Under the pieces are notes generated by a model, which saw only the letters and a program-made list of their open reading frames with translations, did no database searches and had not been told where the DNA came from. 64,000 nucleotides of DNA from Capnocytophaga haemolytica (GTDB lineage Bacteria > Bacteroidota > Bacteroidia > Flavobacteriales > Flavobacteriaceae), in NCBI RefSeq assembly GCF_001553545.1, contig NZ_CP014227.1, forward strand, positions 845,001-909,000, in the 5' to 3' direction. This document shows, in pieces, positions 7,180 to 16,607 of the stretch. The stretch's first letter is position 1; every line of letters begins with the position of its first letter. Made by a program: the position numbers and the translations under genes.

Positions 7180-8685
7180 ATGAAGAAACTTATTTTTACC
7201 ATTGTAGGCTTGCTACTCTTCTCGGGTTGCAGCACTACGAAGCCTAAGGAGGATACCACCAAACCCAACATCGTGCTTTTCTTGGTGGACGATATGGGTT
7301 GGCAAGACACATCCCTGCCTTTTGATAAGCAGAAAAGCCATTTTAATACGCTTTATGAGACCCCTGCAATGGAGGCTCTTGCTGGGCAGGGGATGCAGTT
7401 CACCAATGCGTATGCCACGGCGATCTGTTCGCCTTCGCGTGTGAGCCTGATGACGGGTAGCAATGCAGCGCGCCACCGCGTTACCAATTGGACGCTCAAC
7501 CGCGATACGCCTACTGATTGGGCTGACCCTGTGCTCGATCTCCCCGAGTGGAACGTCAACGGCATTTCGGTGGGCACTGCCTCTGAGAGCCTTACCTACA
7601 AGGCTACTCCGCTGCCTGAATTGCTTCGCGAGCAGGGCTATTACACCGTGCACGTGGGCAAGGCACACTTTGGGGCTTTTGGCATCTCAAGTGCTGACCC
7701 GCTGGCAATGGGCTTCGATGTGAATGTAGCGGGGCACGCGGCAGGAGGCTTGGCGAGCTATCTGGGGACGAACAACTTTGCACGTGGCAATAGTCCGTTT
7801 AATGTGCCTGGCCTTGAGAAGTATCACGGGCAGGACATCTTCATCACTGAGGCACTCACGCGTGAGGCTTTGGCAAAGCTCGATGTGCGCCCCAAGGGGA
7901 AACCTTTCTTTCTGTATATGTCGCATTATGCGGTACATATCCCTATGGAAGCCGATAAGCGGTTTTATCAGAAATACTTAGATAAAGGAATGCCAGAGGT
8001 GGAGGCTAAGTACGCATCGATGTTGGAGGGTATGGACAAGAGCTTGGGGGATATTATGGACTACCTCAAAGCGCATAAGCTCTTAGATAACACACTGGTA
8101 TTCTTTATGTCCGACAACGGCGGACTGAGTGCTGTAGGGCGTGCGGGGGTACCCAATACGCATAATGCACCGCTGAAAAGTGGCAAGGGGTCGGCTTATG
8201 AGGGGGGCACGCGCGTGCCGATGATCGCCTTTTGGAAGGGAAAGGTGCTGGCAGGTAGCAAGTGCGAGGTACCCCTCATCATTGAGGATTACTTTCCAAC
8301 GCTCTTGGAGGTGGCTGGTTTGCGACACCCTAAAACCGTACAACAAGTAGATGGCAAGAGCTTTCTGCCGCTATTGCTTGGCAAAAAAGGTGAGACAGAG
8401 CGACCGCTATTTTGGCATTTTCCTAATAAGTGGGATGCAGAGGGCTTGGGTATTGCGCCCCACAGTGCTGTACGCAAAGGCGATTGGAAGCTGATATACT
8501 TCCACGAGACAGGCGCAAAGGAGCTTTACAACCTCAAAGACGACCTTTCTGAGGAGCATAATGTAGCGGCGCAACATCCTGAGAAAGTGCGTGCGCTTTC
8601 TAAGTTGCTCCGTAACCATCTGAAGGCTACGGGTGCCCAAATGCCTACGGTGAAAGCTACAGGGAAAGCAGTGGCATTGCCGTAA
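7180..8685 (+). CDS. Type I sulfatase lipoprotein
   Basis: 501 aa from ATG 7180, chosen because the promoter lies at 7131-7160; the longer in-frame extension upstream runs through the terminator. The lipobox cysteine is C17 (LLFSGC). Metal-binding aspartates sit at D37-D38 (LVDDMGWQD). The formylglycine motif CSPSR starts at C83, so this is the Cys type needing an activating enzyme. Other sites are HVGKAHFG and FFMSDNGG. It removes sulfate esters, probably from host glycosaminoglycans or mucin, but the substrate cannot be told from the sequence. It is followed 44 nt later by the esterase gene. Confidence 0.9.
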   Translation: MKKLIFTIVGLLLFSGCSTTKPKEDTTKPNIVLFLVDDMGWQDTSLPFDKQKSHFNTLYETPAMEALAGQGMQFTNAYATAICSPSRVSLMTGSNAARHRVTNWTLNRDTPTDWADPVLDLPEWNVNGISVGTASESLTYKATPLPELLREQGYYTVHVGKAHFGAFGISSADPLAMGFDVNVAGHAAGGLASYLGTNNFARGNSPFNVPGLEKYHGQDIFITEALTREALAKLDVRPKGKPFFLYMSHYAVHIPMEADKRFYQKYLDKGMPEVEAKYASMLEGMDKSLGDIMDYLKAHKLLDNTLVFFMSDNGGLSAVGRAGVPNTHNAPLKSGKGSAYEGGTRVPMIAFWKGKVLAGSKCEVPLIIEDYFPTLLEVAGLRHPKTVQQVDGKSFLPLLLGKKGETERPLFWHFPNKWDAEGLGIAPHSAVRKGDWKLIYFHETGAKELYNLKDDLSEEHNVAAQHPEKVRALSKLLRNHLKATGAQMPTVKATGKAVALP

Positions 8686-8729
8686 ATTGAATAGAATAAT
8701 TAAATAGTGCCAAGGGCACACCAACTAAG

Positions 8730-10109
8730 ATGAACAAAATTTATTACCTAATAGTAGCCTTTGTGATGGGCTTAGGAGCGGGGCACGCTCAGCAATTTAA
8801 GGAGTTTACAATCAAATGTAGTGATGGCGTGGAACGACCATACGTCATTTATGACAGAGATCAGGGAGCAGAGAACAGGGAGCAGGGAACAGGGAGCAGG
8901 GAACAGGGAGCAGGGAACAGGGAGCAGGGAACAGGGAGCAAAAGCGAGAAGCGAGCGGCGAGAGGTGAGAAGAAGCCTTTGTTGGTATTCTTGCACGGGG
9001 CGGTATCGGCTCCTGCGGTGAAGGCTGACCCTGTGGGCTATGCGAAGAAGTGGCCCCTGATAGCACTTGCCGATAAGGGTGATTTCTATGTGCTCTTCCC
9101 CTTTGGACAGAAGGGTGCCGAGTGGTTCGACAGTGTGGGGCAACAGATGGTGCTCAGCGCGATAGAAACGGTGAAGGGGCAGTACCCCATTGATGAAGAC
9201 AGGGTGTTTATCAGTGGTTTTTCCGATGGAGGGTCGGGGGTGTATTGCTTTGCGATGCAGCACCCTGAGCCTTTTGCGGGCTTCATTGCGATGAAGGGCA
9301 GTGTGAAGGTGGCTAATATGCTCAGTAAGGCAGGGCTTTACCCTGAGAACACAAACGGTCGCCCACTTTACATCATCAATACCAAGGGCGATGTGCTTTA
9401 TCCTCTTGACCAGATGCAGGCGGCAGCGGATATACTTAAAAAGTACAACCCTAACGTTACTTTTCGCGCTTTGGAAGGGGCGCACGATATGAGTTATCTA
9501 CCTGCTGAATCGGAGGGGCTGCTCAGCTTTATCAAAAATAATAAGCGTACAATGCCTACCAAATTCAGTTGGGAGGCGGATGATGTTAGCAATAGTGGTT
9601 TTGCGTGGCTGAAGCTAAAACAGCTCGACACCTTAGTTGAGGCAAAGCCTTGGCAGCAGCCTTATAAGGACAAGGTGATGAATAATAAGGCTGATTTTGG
9701 GGTGAAATACGATTATATGTACAAGGGCAAGGGTTTGCGTGTAGCGGGCTTTAAAAATGACACGGTAACGGCGCGTAAGATGGGCATAGAGAAGGGCGAT
9801 GTGCTTCTGAAAATGGAGCAGGACAGCCTCACTTCGCCTTTTGTGCCGATGTACTATGCAGCAAAGAAGAAAGCGGGAGAGCCTACTACGCTTACCTTTG
9901 GGCGTACAGGCAAGGTGCAGACCGTCAGCGAGCATTTTAATGCAGGCTATCCTTACTATCTCATAAAGAACAAACATAAGTCGGGCAAGGTAGAGGCTGA
10001 AATACGGGGTAAGACGCTCTACGTAAAGACCTCACGCGTTAAGGCGTATGAGGTGGATAAGAAGGTGCTTAAGAAGTTAGGGGCGAAGAAAGTGGTTGAT
10101 GATGAGTGA
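8730..10109 (+). CDS. Secreted esterase/polysaccharide-acylesterase-like alpha/beta hydrolase with repeat insertion
   Basis: 459 aa with a signal peptide (cut after GHAQ). An alpha/beta-hydrolase domain starts at LLVFLHG (about residue 84); the nucleophile lies in the elbow GFSDGGSG and a likely catalytic His is in EGAHDMSYL. The C-terminal 170 residues (GVKYDYMYKGKGLRVAGF, KMGIEKGDVLLKM) look like a PDZ-type module. Residues 44-81 are encoded by a 7-bp repeat array giving an REQGTGS/REQGAGN-like low-complexity insert at a surface position before the first core strand. Because the frame stays open, the protein may still fold. The substrate is unknown. Confidence 0.75.
   Translation: MNKIYYLIVAFVMGLGAGHAQQFKEFTIKCSDGVERPYVIYDRDQGAENREQGTGSREQGAGNREQGTGSKSEKRAARGEKKPLLVFLHGAVSAPAVKADPVGYAKKWPLIALADKGDFYVLFPFGQKGAEWFDSVGQQMVLSAIETVKGQYPIDEDRVFISGFSDGGSGVYCFAMQHPEPFAGFIAMKGSVKVANMLSKAGLYPENTNGRPLYIINTKGDVLYPLDQMQAAADILKKYNPNVTFRALEGAHDMSYLPAESEGLLSFIKNNKRTMPTKFSWEADDVSNSGFAWLKLKQLDTLVEAKPWQQPYKDKVMNNKADFGVKYDYMYKGKGLRVAGFKNDTVTARKMGIEKGDVLLKMEQDSLTSPFVPMYYAAKKKAGEPTTLTFGRTGKVQTVSEHFNAGYPYYLIKNKHKSGKVEAEIRGKTLYVKTSRVKAYEVDKKVLKKLGAKKVVDDE
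8859..8970 (+). repeat. 7-bp tandem repeat array inside a coding region (16 units)
   Basis: Sixteen heptamers, mostly alternating GAGCAGG and GAACAGG, then diverging to AGCGAGA-like units. All lie within the esterase gene and are translated. Confidence 0.85.
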
Positions 10110-10219
10110 TTTTTAGTGTAGTTTTTTTAAATGAATGTCTATAAAAAGCGTATGGAACAGTAAAAATATCCAAGAATGATGTTTTTACCTGATTTAGACT
10201 TGCCTAAAAATTACTTGTC

Positions 10220-10274
10220 TCCATCCGTACTGATACCGTACTGATACCGTACCTCATCCGTATTGATGGCGTTA
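10220..10274. repeat. 11-bp phased repeat array (5 units)
   Basis: Five consecutive 11-mers, two of them identical (TGATACCGTAC), the others varying outside a CCGTA core. Confidence 0.75.
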
Positions 10275-10382
10275 GAAAAAATTTCTATTGGGTTTTCTGT
10301 GAGGTGTGAGCGCGAGAGAGGATAGTGAATTTTAGTGGGCAAGAAAATGGAGAATAGGCAGTAAATAATTAGCTAAAAATAT

Positions 10383-10411
10383 TGTGGTTAAGAATTAAAG
10401 TAGTATCTTTG
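10383..10411 (+). promoter_or_regulatory. fabI promoter
   Basis: TTG (10383-10385), 18-nt spacer, TATCTTTG (10404-10411), ending 28 nt before the start. Confidence 0.75.
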
Positions 10412-10439
10412 CAGTCTAAATGTAAAAATAAGTAAGAAT

Positions 10440-11249
10440 ATGTATAATTTATTAAAAGGAAAACGGGGCATTATCTTCGGTGCCTTAGATGAAAATTCAA
10501 TTGCGTGGAAGACTGCCGAACGCGTACACGAAGAAGGTGGGCAGTTTGTGCTTACCAATGCGCCTATCGCTATGCGTATGGGGCAAATAAAGGCTTTGGC
10601 TGAAAAGACTGGGGCTGAGATTATCCCTGCCGATGCTACGAATATGGACGACTTGCAAAACCTCGTAGTGAAGGCTATGGAAATCCTCGGGGGCAAGCTC
10701 GACTTTGTGTTGCACTCCATCGGTATGTCGGTGAATGTGCGTAAAAATATCCCTTATACGGAGTCGAACTACGACTTTACGGCTAAGGGCTGGGACGTGT
10801 CGGCACTATCATTCCACAAGGTGTGCCAAGTGTTGCACAAGAACGATGCGATGAATGAGTGGGGCAGCATTGTAGCCCTCACCTATATGGCGGCACAGCG
10901 CACCTTCCCCGACTATAACGATATGGCGGATAATAAGGCGTATTTGGAGTCTATCGCGCGCAGCTTTGGTTACTTCTTCGGCAAGGAGAAGAAAGTGCGT
11001 GTAAACACCATTTCGCAGTCGCCTACGCCTACTACCGCAGGGCAGGGCGTAAAGGGCTTCAATGGCTTTATCGCTTACGCCGATAAGATGTCGCCACTGG
11101 GCAACGCTACGGCTTTGGACTGTGCTAACTACACCGTGAGTCTCTTCTCAGACCTTACGCGCAAGGTAACAATGCAGAACCTATTCCACGATGGCGGCTT
11201 CTCGAGCACAGGCGTAAGCCAAGAGGTGGTAGAAAAGTTTGCTGAATAG
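10440..11249 (+). CDS. fabI: Enoyl-[acyl-carrier-protein] reductase (NADH) FabI
   Basis: 269 aa, a short-chain dehydrogenase-type cytoplasmic enzyme that reduces trans-2-enoyl-ACP in each cycle of fatty acid elongation. Visible features are the N-terminal nucleotide-binding strand (GIIFGALDENSIAWKTA), a SIGM segment and the FabI-type catalytic Y-x6-K (YNDMADNK). Its own promoter precedes it. The stop codon TAG is the first part of a 7-bp repeat array that fills the gap to yidD. Confidence 0.93.
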   Translation: MYNLLKGKRGIIFGALDENSIAWKTAERVHEEGGQFVLTNAPIAMRMGQIKALAEKTGAEIIPADATNMDDLQNLVVKAMEILGGKLDFVLHSIGMSVNVRKNIPYTESNYDFTAKGWDVSALSFHKVCQVLHKNDAMNEWGSIVALTYMAAQRTFPDYNDMADNKAYLESIARSFGYFFGKEKKVRVNTISQSPTPTTAGQGVKGFNGFIAYADKMSPLGNATALDCANYTVSLFSDLTRKVTMQNLFHDGGFSSTGVSQEVVEKFAE

Positions 11250-11321
11250 AGATCAGGGATCAGAGGTCAGAGGTCAGATTGCTGTTTGTCTCTGATCGCT
11301 GGTCTCTGACTCCTGACCACT
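11248..11321. repeat. Inverted pair of 7-bp repeat arrays between fabI and yidD
   Basis: The left array is AGAGGTC-like (11248-11275) and the right array is its approximate inverse complement (11287-11321). It could fold into a long hairpin and might attenuate transcription. It begins in the fabI stop codon and ends one base before the yidD ATG. Confidence 0.7.
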
Positions 11322-11322
11322 A

Positions 11323-11532
11323 ATGAAATATTTGCTTATATTTTTAGTACGATTTTACCAAAGGGTGCTTTCGCCTCTGAAGCCCCCTACGTGTCGCTAT
11401 ACGCCTACGTGTTCGCAGTACACTATTGAGGCACTGCAAAAGCACGGCTTGTGGCGAGGGGGTTGGCTGGCGATTAAGCGCATCAGCAGCTGCCATCCGT
11501 GGGGAGGTAGCGGCTATGACCCTGTGCCCTAA
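11323..11532 (+). CDS. yidD: Membrane protein insertion efficiency factor YidD
   Basis: 69 aa. It has the family signatures [29 protein letters not shown] and [17 protein letters not shown], including the three conserved cysteines. YidD is a small inner-membrane-associated protein that helps YidC insert proteins. Here it is separated from yidC/rnpA and placed between fabI and dgt, 12 nt before dgt. Confidence 0.92.
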   Translation: MKYLLIFLVRFYQRVLSPLKPPTCRYTPTCSQYTIEALQKHGLWRGGWLAIKRISSCHPWGGSGYDPVP

Positions 11533-11544
11533 TAACTTTAATCT

Positions 11545-12894
11545 ATGCTCTGGGAGAAATTACTTTCACTAAACAAATACGGCGACACCAAACAGCGTTT
11601 GCGTCGTGATGAACACGAGACGCGACTGAGTTTTGATATGGACTACGATAGGGTGGTCTTCTCTAGTGCGTTCCGCAGTTTGCAGGATAAGACGCAGGTG
11701 ATCCCCCTCTCGCATACGGGCTTTGTGCACACACGTCTGACGCACAGCATTGAGGTATCGGTAGTGGGGCGCAGCCTAGGGCGTGCCGTAGGGGGTGCCA
11801 TCTTAGAGCGTTATCCTCACCTCGCTGAATTGGGCTATAAGGTGAACGACTTTGGGGCGATTGTGGCAGCGGCTGCGGTGGCACACGATATTGGCAATCC
11901 GCCCTTTGGGCACAGTGGTGAACGGGCTATTAGTGAGTTCTTTAAGTATAAGAAAGGCACTGCCATTAAGCACCTACTCACCGAGCGAGAGTATCAGGAT
12001 TTGTGTAGCTTCGAGGGCAATGCCAATGGGTTTCGCCTGCTGAACGAGACGCGACCAGGGGTAGAGGGTGGTGTGAGGCTTACTTATGCCACATTGGGGG
12101 CTTTCACTAAGTATCCCAAGGAGTCGCTTCCTGTGAAGCCTACGGCGAATATCGCTGATAAGAAGTACGGTTTTTTCCAGTCGGAGCGGGAGTTTTTTAG
12201 AGAGATGGCAGAAGTGTTGCAGCTGCGGAGTACTGCCACAGCAGGCACTGATGAGTTGCGCTACGCACGGCATCCGCTGGCTTTCTTGGTAGAGGCGGCT
12301 GACGATATTTGCTATACTATCATTGACTTTGAAGACGGTATCAACTTGGGGCTACTCTCTGAGGATCTGGCTTTGGAGTACTTGGGTAAACTTATTGATC
12401 AGCGTATTATTACTGAGAAATACAGTAAGTTGCGCACTAAGGAGGAGCGCATTGCCTACCTTAGAGCGGTCTCAATTGGGGCTTTAGTGCAAGATGCTAC
12501 GGAGATCTTTTTGCAGAATGAAGCAACCATCTTAGCTGGTGATTTTCACACTTCACTGTTGAAACTCAGCAAGTACAGACCTCAGATTGAGGATGTGCTC
12601 GATTGTAGTAGGCAATACATCTATCAATCGGAAGAGGTGGTAGAGAAAGAGATTTCGGGTTATGTGATATTGCAGGGTTTGCTCGACATCTTCTTTACAG
12701 CTATTGTCAATGAGGAGAATGGACGCGAGACTTCCTTTGACCGATTGATACTCAAGAAGCTGCCAGAGCGGTATCGCAGCGAAGGGACACTTTATGAGCG
12801 CGTGATGGGAATCACCTGCTATATTGCAAGTCTGACTGATAGCAAAGCAGTGGAATTATATCAGAAAAGTTCGAGTAAGGGTAGCAATTTTTAG
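11545..12894 (+). CDS. dgt: dGTP triphosphohydrolase
   Basis: 449 aa of the HD superfamily. It hydrolyses dGTP to deoxyguanosine and triphosphate, limiting dNTP pools. Metal-binding residues are visible as RLTHSIEV, HDIGNPPFGHSGE and a downstream AADDICYTIIDFEDG. The length fits bacterial dGTPases of the Bacteroidota kind. It is probably cotranscribed with yidD. Confidence 0.9.
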   Translation: MLWEKLLSLNKYGDTKQRLRRDEHETRLSFDMDYDRVVFSSAFRSLQDKTQVIPLSHTGFVHTRLTHSIEVSVVGRSLGRAVGGAILERYPHLAELGYKVNDFGAIVAAAAVAHDIGNPPFGHSGERAISEFFKYKKGTAIKHLLTEREYQDLCSFEGNANGFRLLNETRPGVEGGVRLTYATLGAFTKYPKESLPVKPTANIADKKYGFFQSEREFFREMAEVLQLRSTATAGTDELRYARHPLAFLVEAADDICYTIIDFEDGINLGLLSEDLALEYLGKLIDQRIITEKYSKLRTKEERIAYLRAVSIGALVQDATEIFLQNEATILAGDFHTSLLKLSKYRPQIEDVLDCSRQYIYQSEEVVEKEISGYVILQGLLDIFFTAIVNEENGRETSFDRLILKKLPERYRSEGTLYERVMGITCYIASLTDSKAVELYQKSSSKGSNF

Positions 12895-12996
12895 TGTAAT
12901 ATAGGCTTAGTACTTATAGAATGGTTTTGTAATCTACTGACAATCAATAGAGGGTTGAAAAAGTTTCAAAAAAGATTACATTTTTATTCGAAAAAA

Positions 12997-13027
12997 TTTG
13001 GTAGTACAGAAAATAGTCGTACCTTTG
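12997..13027 (+). promoter_or_regulatory. tRNA-Asp promoter
   Basis: TTTG (12997-13000), 19-nt spacer, TACCTTTG (13020-13027), about 53 nt before the mature tRNA. Confidence 0.75.
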
Positions 13028-13080
13028 CACCCGCAATGAAGCAGTAATGGCTGCGGGTTGTAAGAGAAACATATTGAGAA

Positions 13081-13154
13081 GGTCTGGTAGTTCAGCTGGT
13101 TAGAATACATGCCTGTCACGCATGGGGTCGCGGGTTCGAGTCCCGTCCAGACCG
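13081..13154 (+). tRNA. tRNA-Asp (anticodon GTC)
   Basis: A 74-nt cloverleaf: acceptor GGTCTGG pairs with CCAGACC, discriminator G, D-loop AGCTGGTTAGAA, anticodon loop CTGTCAC and T-arm GGGTTCGAGTCCC. CCA is not encoded. Confidence 0.97.
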
Positions 13155-13217
13155 CAACGAAGAATTAGTTGTGTTGTTTTGTGTAAATACTTTTACACGG
13201 GTTTATAGTAAACCAAT

Positions 13218-13255
13218 GAAAGCTTTCCTTGTCTTAAGGAGAGCTTTTCTTTTTT
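13218..13255 (+). terminator. Terminator after tRNA-Asp
   Basis: Stem AAGCTTTCCTT / AAGGAGAGCTT with a GTCTT loop, followed by TTCTTTTTT. Confidence 0.8.
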
Positions 13256-13373
13256 GTATGATTGGTTGTATGTAGCTTTTGTAGGAAAAAGGGGGCTTCT
13301 TAAAAAGAGCTATCTTTTTGTTTTTAGGCTGCTCATAAGGAACTGGCGCACAGAAAGAGTAGGGGAGAAGGTG

Positions 13374-13408
13374 TATAAAAAAGGCTACCCAAATAACTGG
13401 ATAGCCTT
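13374..13408 (-). terminator. Terminator of the glucan utilisation operon
   Basis: On the minus strand, stem AAGGCTA / TAGCCTT followed by TTTTTAT, 30 nt past the last gene of the locus. Confidence 0.85.
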
Positions 13409-13437
13409 CCTTGCTTGACAATCTAACAACTTATTGT

Positions 13438-14748
13438 TTATTTAATGAGGAAAGGTATATTGGCAGTAGCGGCGTGTCCCTTGCCGTCGTAGCCATAGAC
13501 AAATAGGCGATAAGCCCCTTTGCTGGGTGCCTTGAAGGTGATGTGCCTTCCCTCGCCTTTCATCGCTGTGATAGGCACTGCCTCAGGGCGCGCTTCAACA
13601 TCGCCACCCGAGCGCAAGTCGGTAGCCTCACGCAGCAGTTCCCAACGAATTGATAATGGGTCACTATCAGGGTCGCTGATGTTTGCCTGTGCAGTGCAAG
13701 TAGTGCCTGCTTGTAGGGTGATGTTGTCGTAAGCTGTTTTACCATTGAGCGTAAAACTTTGTAGCTTAGGCGACTGGTTATCGGGGTACTTGCCGTTCCA
13801 GAGGTAGTGCATCACGTCCACAGACTCCGTCTCTGAGCCGTCCTCAAGGAAGATACCAAACCACGTAGGGGTGCGCTCCTGCTTGTTGCCCCAGAGGAAG
13901 ACAAACGAGCCCACACATTGGTCAGTATCCTTGGCTATTGCCTCGTTGTAACGCTTCAGGTAGTTAGCCGCCTTCACCGAAGAATGCTCCTCCACAGGGG
14001 CTTTCCACGCGGTGGTAGGCACTTCCCAATAGCCCGTAGCCCCCCACTCAGTTACGATATAAGCCTTCTCCCAGCCATACTGCCTTATTTTGGTGGGCAG
14101 CTCGCCGAGGTCGCCATATAGCTGCACCGAGAGCAGGTCGAGGTCGGGACAACGCTCTTTGATGAGCGTAATGTTCTCCTGTGTAATCCCCGCCAGCGAG
14201 GTAGTGGTAAGGTGGTTAGGGTCAATTGCGTGGATCATCTTTGAGAGGTCGTTCACCGCATCCCACACCTTGGGATTGGTGTATTCGAGGTTCAACTCAT
14301 TACCGATACCCCAGAGCAGCAGCGCAGGGTGATCCTTCAGGGCGGTAACCTCCTTGCGGATACGCTCTTTCTGCTGGCGCACTGCCACGCTATCGTTATA
14401 GTCAAAGCCGTGACGCTCACGCGCTACCTCAATGCCCATCATCACCATAAGCCCGTTCTTTTGAGCTTCGTCGAGGATCTCCTTAGCCGATCGTTGCCCA
14501 TTATCCACACGCCAAGTACGGAAGGCGTTGCCGCCGTGTTTTGCCAAAGCGGCAACATCTCCGAACTCTAAGCCCGCTCCTTTGATGTAGAAGGGGGCTC
14601 CATTCACCATCAGTGAGAACTTACCATTTTCCTTTTCAATAGTTACCTTTGCGGGTGCTGCCTGTTGCTGTGGTTGTGTCTTTTTGGGGTTATTGCAGCC
14701 AATAGCCACGAAGCCCGCGAAGATAATACTCAGTATTTTATTTCTCAT
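13438..14748 (-). CDS. Glycoside hydrolase lipoprotein (GH2/GH5-like TIM barrel)
   Basis: 436 aa with lipobox C18 (FVAIGC). A TIM-barrel glycosidase domain carries GIGNELNLEY (general acid/base Glu) and VTEWGATGYWEV (nucleophile Glu), the arrangement of clan GH-A enzymes. After it comes an Ig-like C-terminal domain (about residues 325-436). Bacteroidota proteins of this build occur in beta-glucan loci with GH16. It is the last gene of the locus, presumably trimming oligosaccharides made by the GH16 enzyme. The exact family cannot be fixed without a search. Confidence 0.78.
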   Translation of the reverse strand: MRNKILSIIFAGFVAIGCNNPKKTQPQQQAAPAKVTIEKENGKFSLMVNGAPFYIKGAGLEFGDVAALAKHGGNAFRTWRVDNGQRSAKEILDEAQKNGLMVMMGIEVARERHGFDYNDSVAVRQQKERIRKEVTALKDHPALLLWGIGNELNLEYTNPKVWDAVNDLSKMIHAIDPNHLTTTSLAGITQENITLIKERCPDLDLLSVQLYGDLGELPTKIRQYGWEKAYIVTEWGATGYWEVPTTAWKAPVEEHSSVKAANYLKRYNEAIAKDTDQCVGSFVFLWGNKQERTPTWFGIFLEDGSETESVDVMHYLWNGKYPDNQSPKLQSFTLNGKTAYDNITLQAGTTCTAQANISDPDSDPLSIRWELLREATDLRSGGDVEARPEAVPITAMKGEGRHITFKAPSKGAYRLFVYGYDGKGHAATANIPFLIK

Positions 14749-14858
14749 ATTGTTCCCTTATTTTCTTAATTCTTTTCCCTTATACAGTTAGTAGCGTCTC
14801 TTTATTACAATGCTTTCTCCTTTCGATATGATAAGCGCCTCCAAAGCTATAACACATT

Positions 14859-14907
14859 CCCTTTAAAAGAGGCAGGAGGCTATGAAGCCCCCTACCCTCT
14901 TTCAGGG
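14859..14907 (-). terminator. Hairpin between GH16 and the last hydrolase gene
   Basis: An imperfect stem (AAGAGG..GGC with GCC..CCTCTT) followed on the minus strand by AAAGGG rather than a T run. It may be attenuating or RNA-protecting rather than a full stop. Confidence 0.45.
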
Positions 14908-14932
14908 AAGTGATTAATGAAAGGAGGAACTA

Positions 14933-16600
14933 TTATTGATATACACGAATATAATCCACTTCCATACTATCCTCGGTAAAGTCCGCTGGGATATTGCCAC
15001 CAAGCGTACCGCCAAGGGCTACGTTCATTATCAAGAAGAACTTGCTGTTGAAAGGCAGTTCGTTCTTATTGATGATCTCGTAGAACTGTTTTCCATCAAT
15101 GAATAGGCGGATAAAGTCCTTATTCCACTCCATTGAATAGACGTGGTATTCAGCAGTGTTATCTACATTGGTTCTCAGGGAGTACTCAGCGTGCTGATTG
15201 TTTGCTGCATTGAGCCAGTGGAGTGCACCGAGCACTTCTTTCTTATTAGTGCCTGTTTGCTCCATCATATCAATCTCGCCGCACTTAGGCCAAGCCTGAT
15301 TGATAATGCTACTGCCGAGCATCCACAGGGCAGGCCAAGTACCTGCTTTTGAAGGGAGTTTGGCTCTGATCTCTACTTTCCCATAGGTAAACTCGTACAA
15401 GCCTTGCGTCTTGATACGGGCTGAGGTATAGCCGCTACCTTCTTTCTTTGCTGTGATTTTCAGTACACCGTTCTTTACGATCACGTTGTCTGCTTTGTCG
15501 GTATAGGATTGCTTTTCATTGTTGCCCCAACCCCACTGGCCATTGCCGAGGTCGTAAGTCCATTTAGAGGCATCAGGCGCGCCATCTTTGTCGAACTCAT
15601 CTTGCCATACGAGCTTGTCAAAAGTGGTTTTGTTGCTATTTGCCCCTGGCTTGCTCGAAGTAAAGATATGATACCAAGCATATTGACTATTAGGTTGCAT
15701 TATACGCACGATCAGGGTAGTGTTGGTAACGCTGATGATGTCGTAAGTGCTGGCACCTACCCACCAACCCGTCATACCATTGTCGGAGATCTCAAAGGCA
15801 GAGCCACGATAAGGTTTGTTGTTATACTTACCTTCCTTAGCTGCTTTTGACGAAGATGGGAAGAAAGAAACATTCTTCACCCCTTTGATACTCTTCACCA
15901 CGTCAGTGCCGTAACATCTATCCTTCTCAAGTCCTAAAACATCTGTACCATAGGCACCAGGAATAAACACTTCATTGGCAGTTTGCTCAAAGGTGATACC
16001 GCTATCTGTACGTTTGAAGATAAAAGAATTAGCATACATACAAGTACGTGAAGCATCATTGGCAGAAGCATTCCACCAAGCGGCATAGGCAAATTCTCCA
16101 TTGCCATTATCAGCTTCCTGAGGACCTAAGCCTGCAAAGCCTTCCATATCGGAAGCCCAATACCACGTCTTGCTATCGCCTACATTGGCACCCGCTAAGA
16201 GGTTTTCAGCTTCCACATCGGAGAAGGTACTCAGCACACTGATTTCCTTTTGTACAGAAGTCATCAATCCACCTATGCCTACGGCACTGATCACAGCCGT
16301 ATAGGTGTTGGTACCTACTTTGGTATATTGGTGTCTGAATTTGCCTGAAGGGCTCATCTCGTGTCTGCCATCGCCAAAATCGATACGGAAGGTAGTTGCG
16401 TTCTTAGCCGTTACTGTGAAATTGACAAAGCCTGTGCCATCGCCGTGAGGATTGGCATCATTGGCTCCTTGCACTTCAAAGGAGGCTTCTAAGGCACTTG
16501 GAGCTATGAGGTCTCCAAAGTTCTTATCTTTGGAGCAACTAATGAGAAAAGTTGCTATGCCAAAGACAATTGCGGTGATAAGAAAAAAGAGTTTTTTCAT
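14933..16600 (-). CDS. GH16 beta-glucanase lipoprotein with PKD domain
   Basis: 555 aa with lipobox C22 (FLISC). A PKD domain (about residues 40-125: FRIDFGDGRHEMSPSG, HQYTKVGTNTYTAV) is followed by an unclassified module and a C-terminal GH16 laminarinase/lichenase domain. The GH16 catalytic motif is EIDMME (E442 nucleophile, E447 acid/base). WPALWMLG precedes it and VDYIRVYQ ends the protein. GH16 enzymes cleave beta-1,3 or mixed-linkage glucans. With SusC/D upstream this is the likely surface endo-enzyme. Confidence 0.9.
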   Translation of the reverse strand: MKKLFFLITAIVFGIATFLISCSKDKNFGDLIAPSALEASFEVQGANDANPHGDGTGFVNFTVTAKNATTFRIDFGDGRHEMSPSGKFRHQYTKVGTNTYTAVISAVGIGGLMTSVQKEISVLSTFSDVEAENLLAGANVGDSKTWYWASDMEGFAGLGPQEADNGNGEFAYAAWWNASANDASRTCMYANSFIFKRTDSGITFEQTANEVFIPGAYGTDVLGLEKDRCYGTDVVKSIKGVKNVSFFPSSSKAAKEGKYNNKPYRGSAFEISDNGMTGWWVGASTYDIISVTNTTLIVRIMQPNSQYAWYHIFTSSKPGANSNKTTFDKLVWQDEFDKDGAPDASKWTYDLGNGQWGWGNNEKQSYTDKADNVIVKNGVLKITAKKEGSGYTSARIKTQGLYEFTYGKVEIRAKLPSKAGTWPALWMLGSSIINQAWPKCGEIDMMEQTGTNKKEVLGALHWLNAANNQHAEYSLRTNVDNTAEYHVYSMEWNKDFIRLFIDGKQFYEIINKNELPFNSKFFLIMNVALGGTLGGNIPADFTEDSMEVDYIRVYQ

Positions 16601-16607
16601 TGTTTAA

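Larger units (their letters stand above)
10110..10439. other. Gene-free 330-bp region before fabI
   Basis: It contains an 11-bp repeat array (10220-10274) and the fabI promoter. No convincing ORF or RNA gene is seen. The esterase has no obvious strong terminator. Confidence 0.6.

Noticed and set aside
8859..8970. Possible CRISPR-like array
   Set aside because: Units are 7 bp with no spacers between them and no cas genes nearby.
13203..13421. Minus-strand ORF after tRNA-Asp (72 codons)
   Set aside because: It spans two terminators and has no recognisable domain or start signal.
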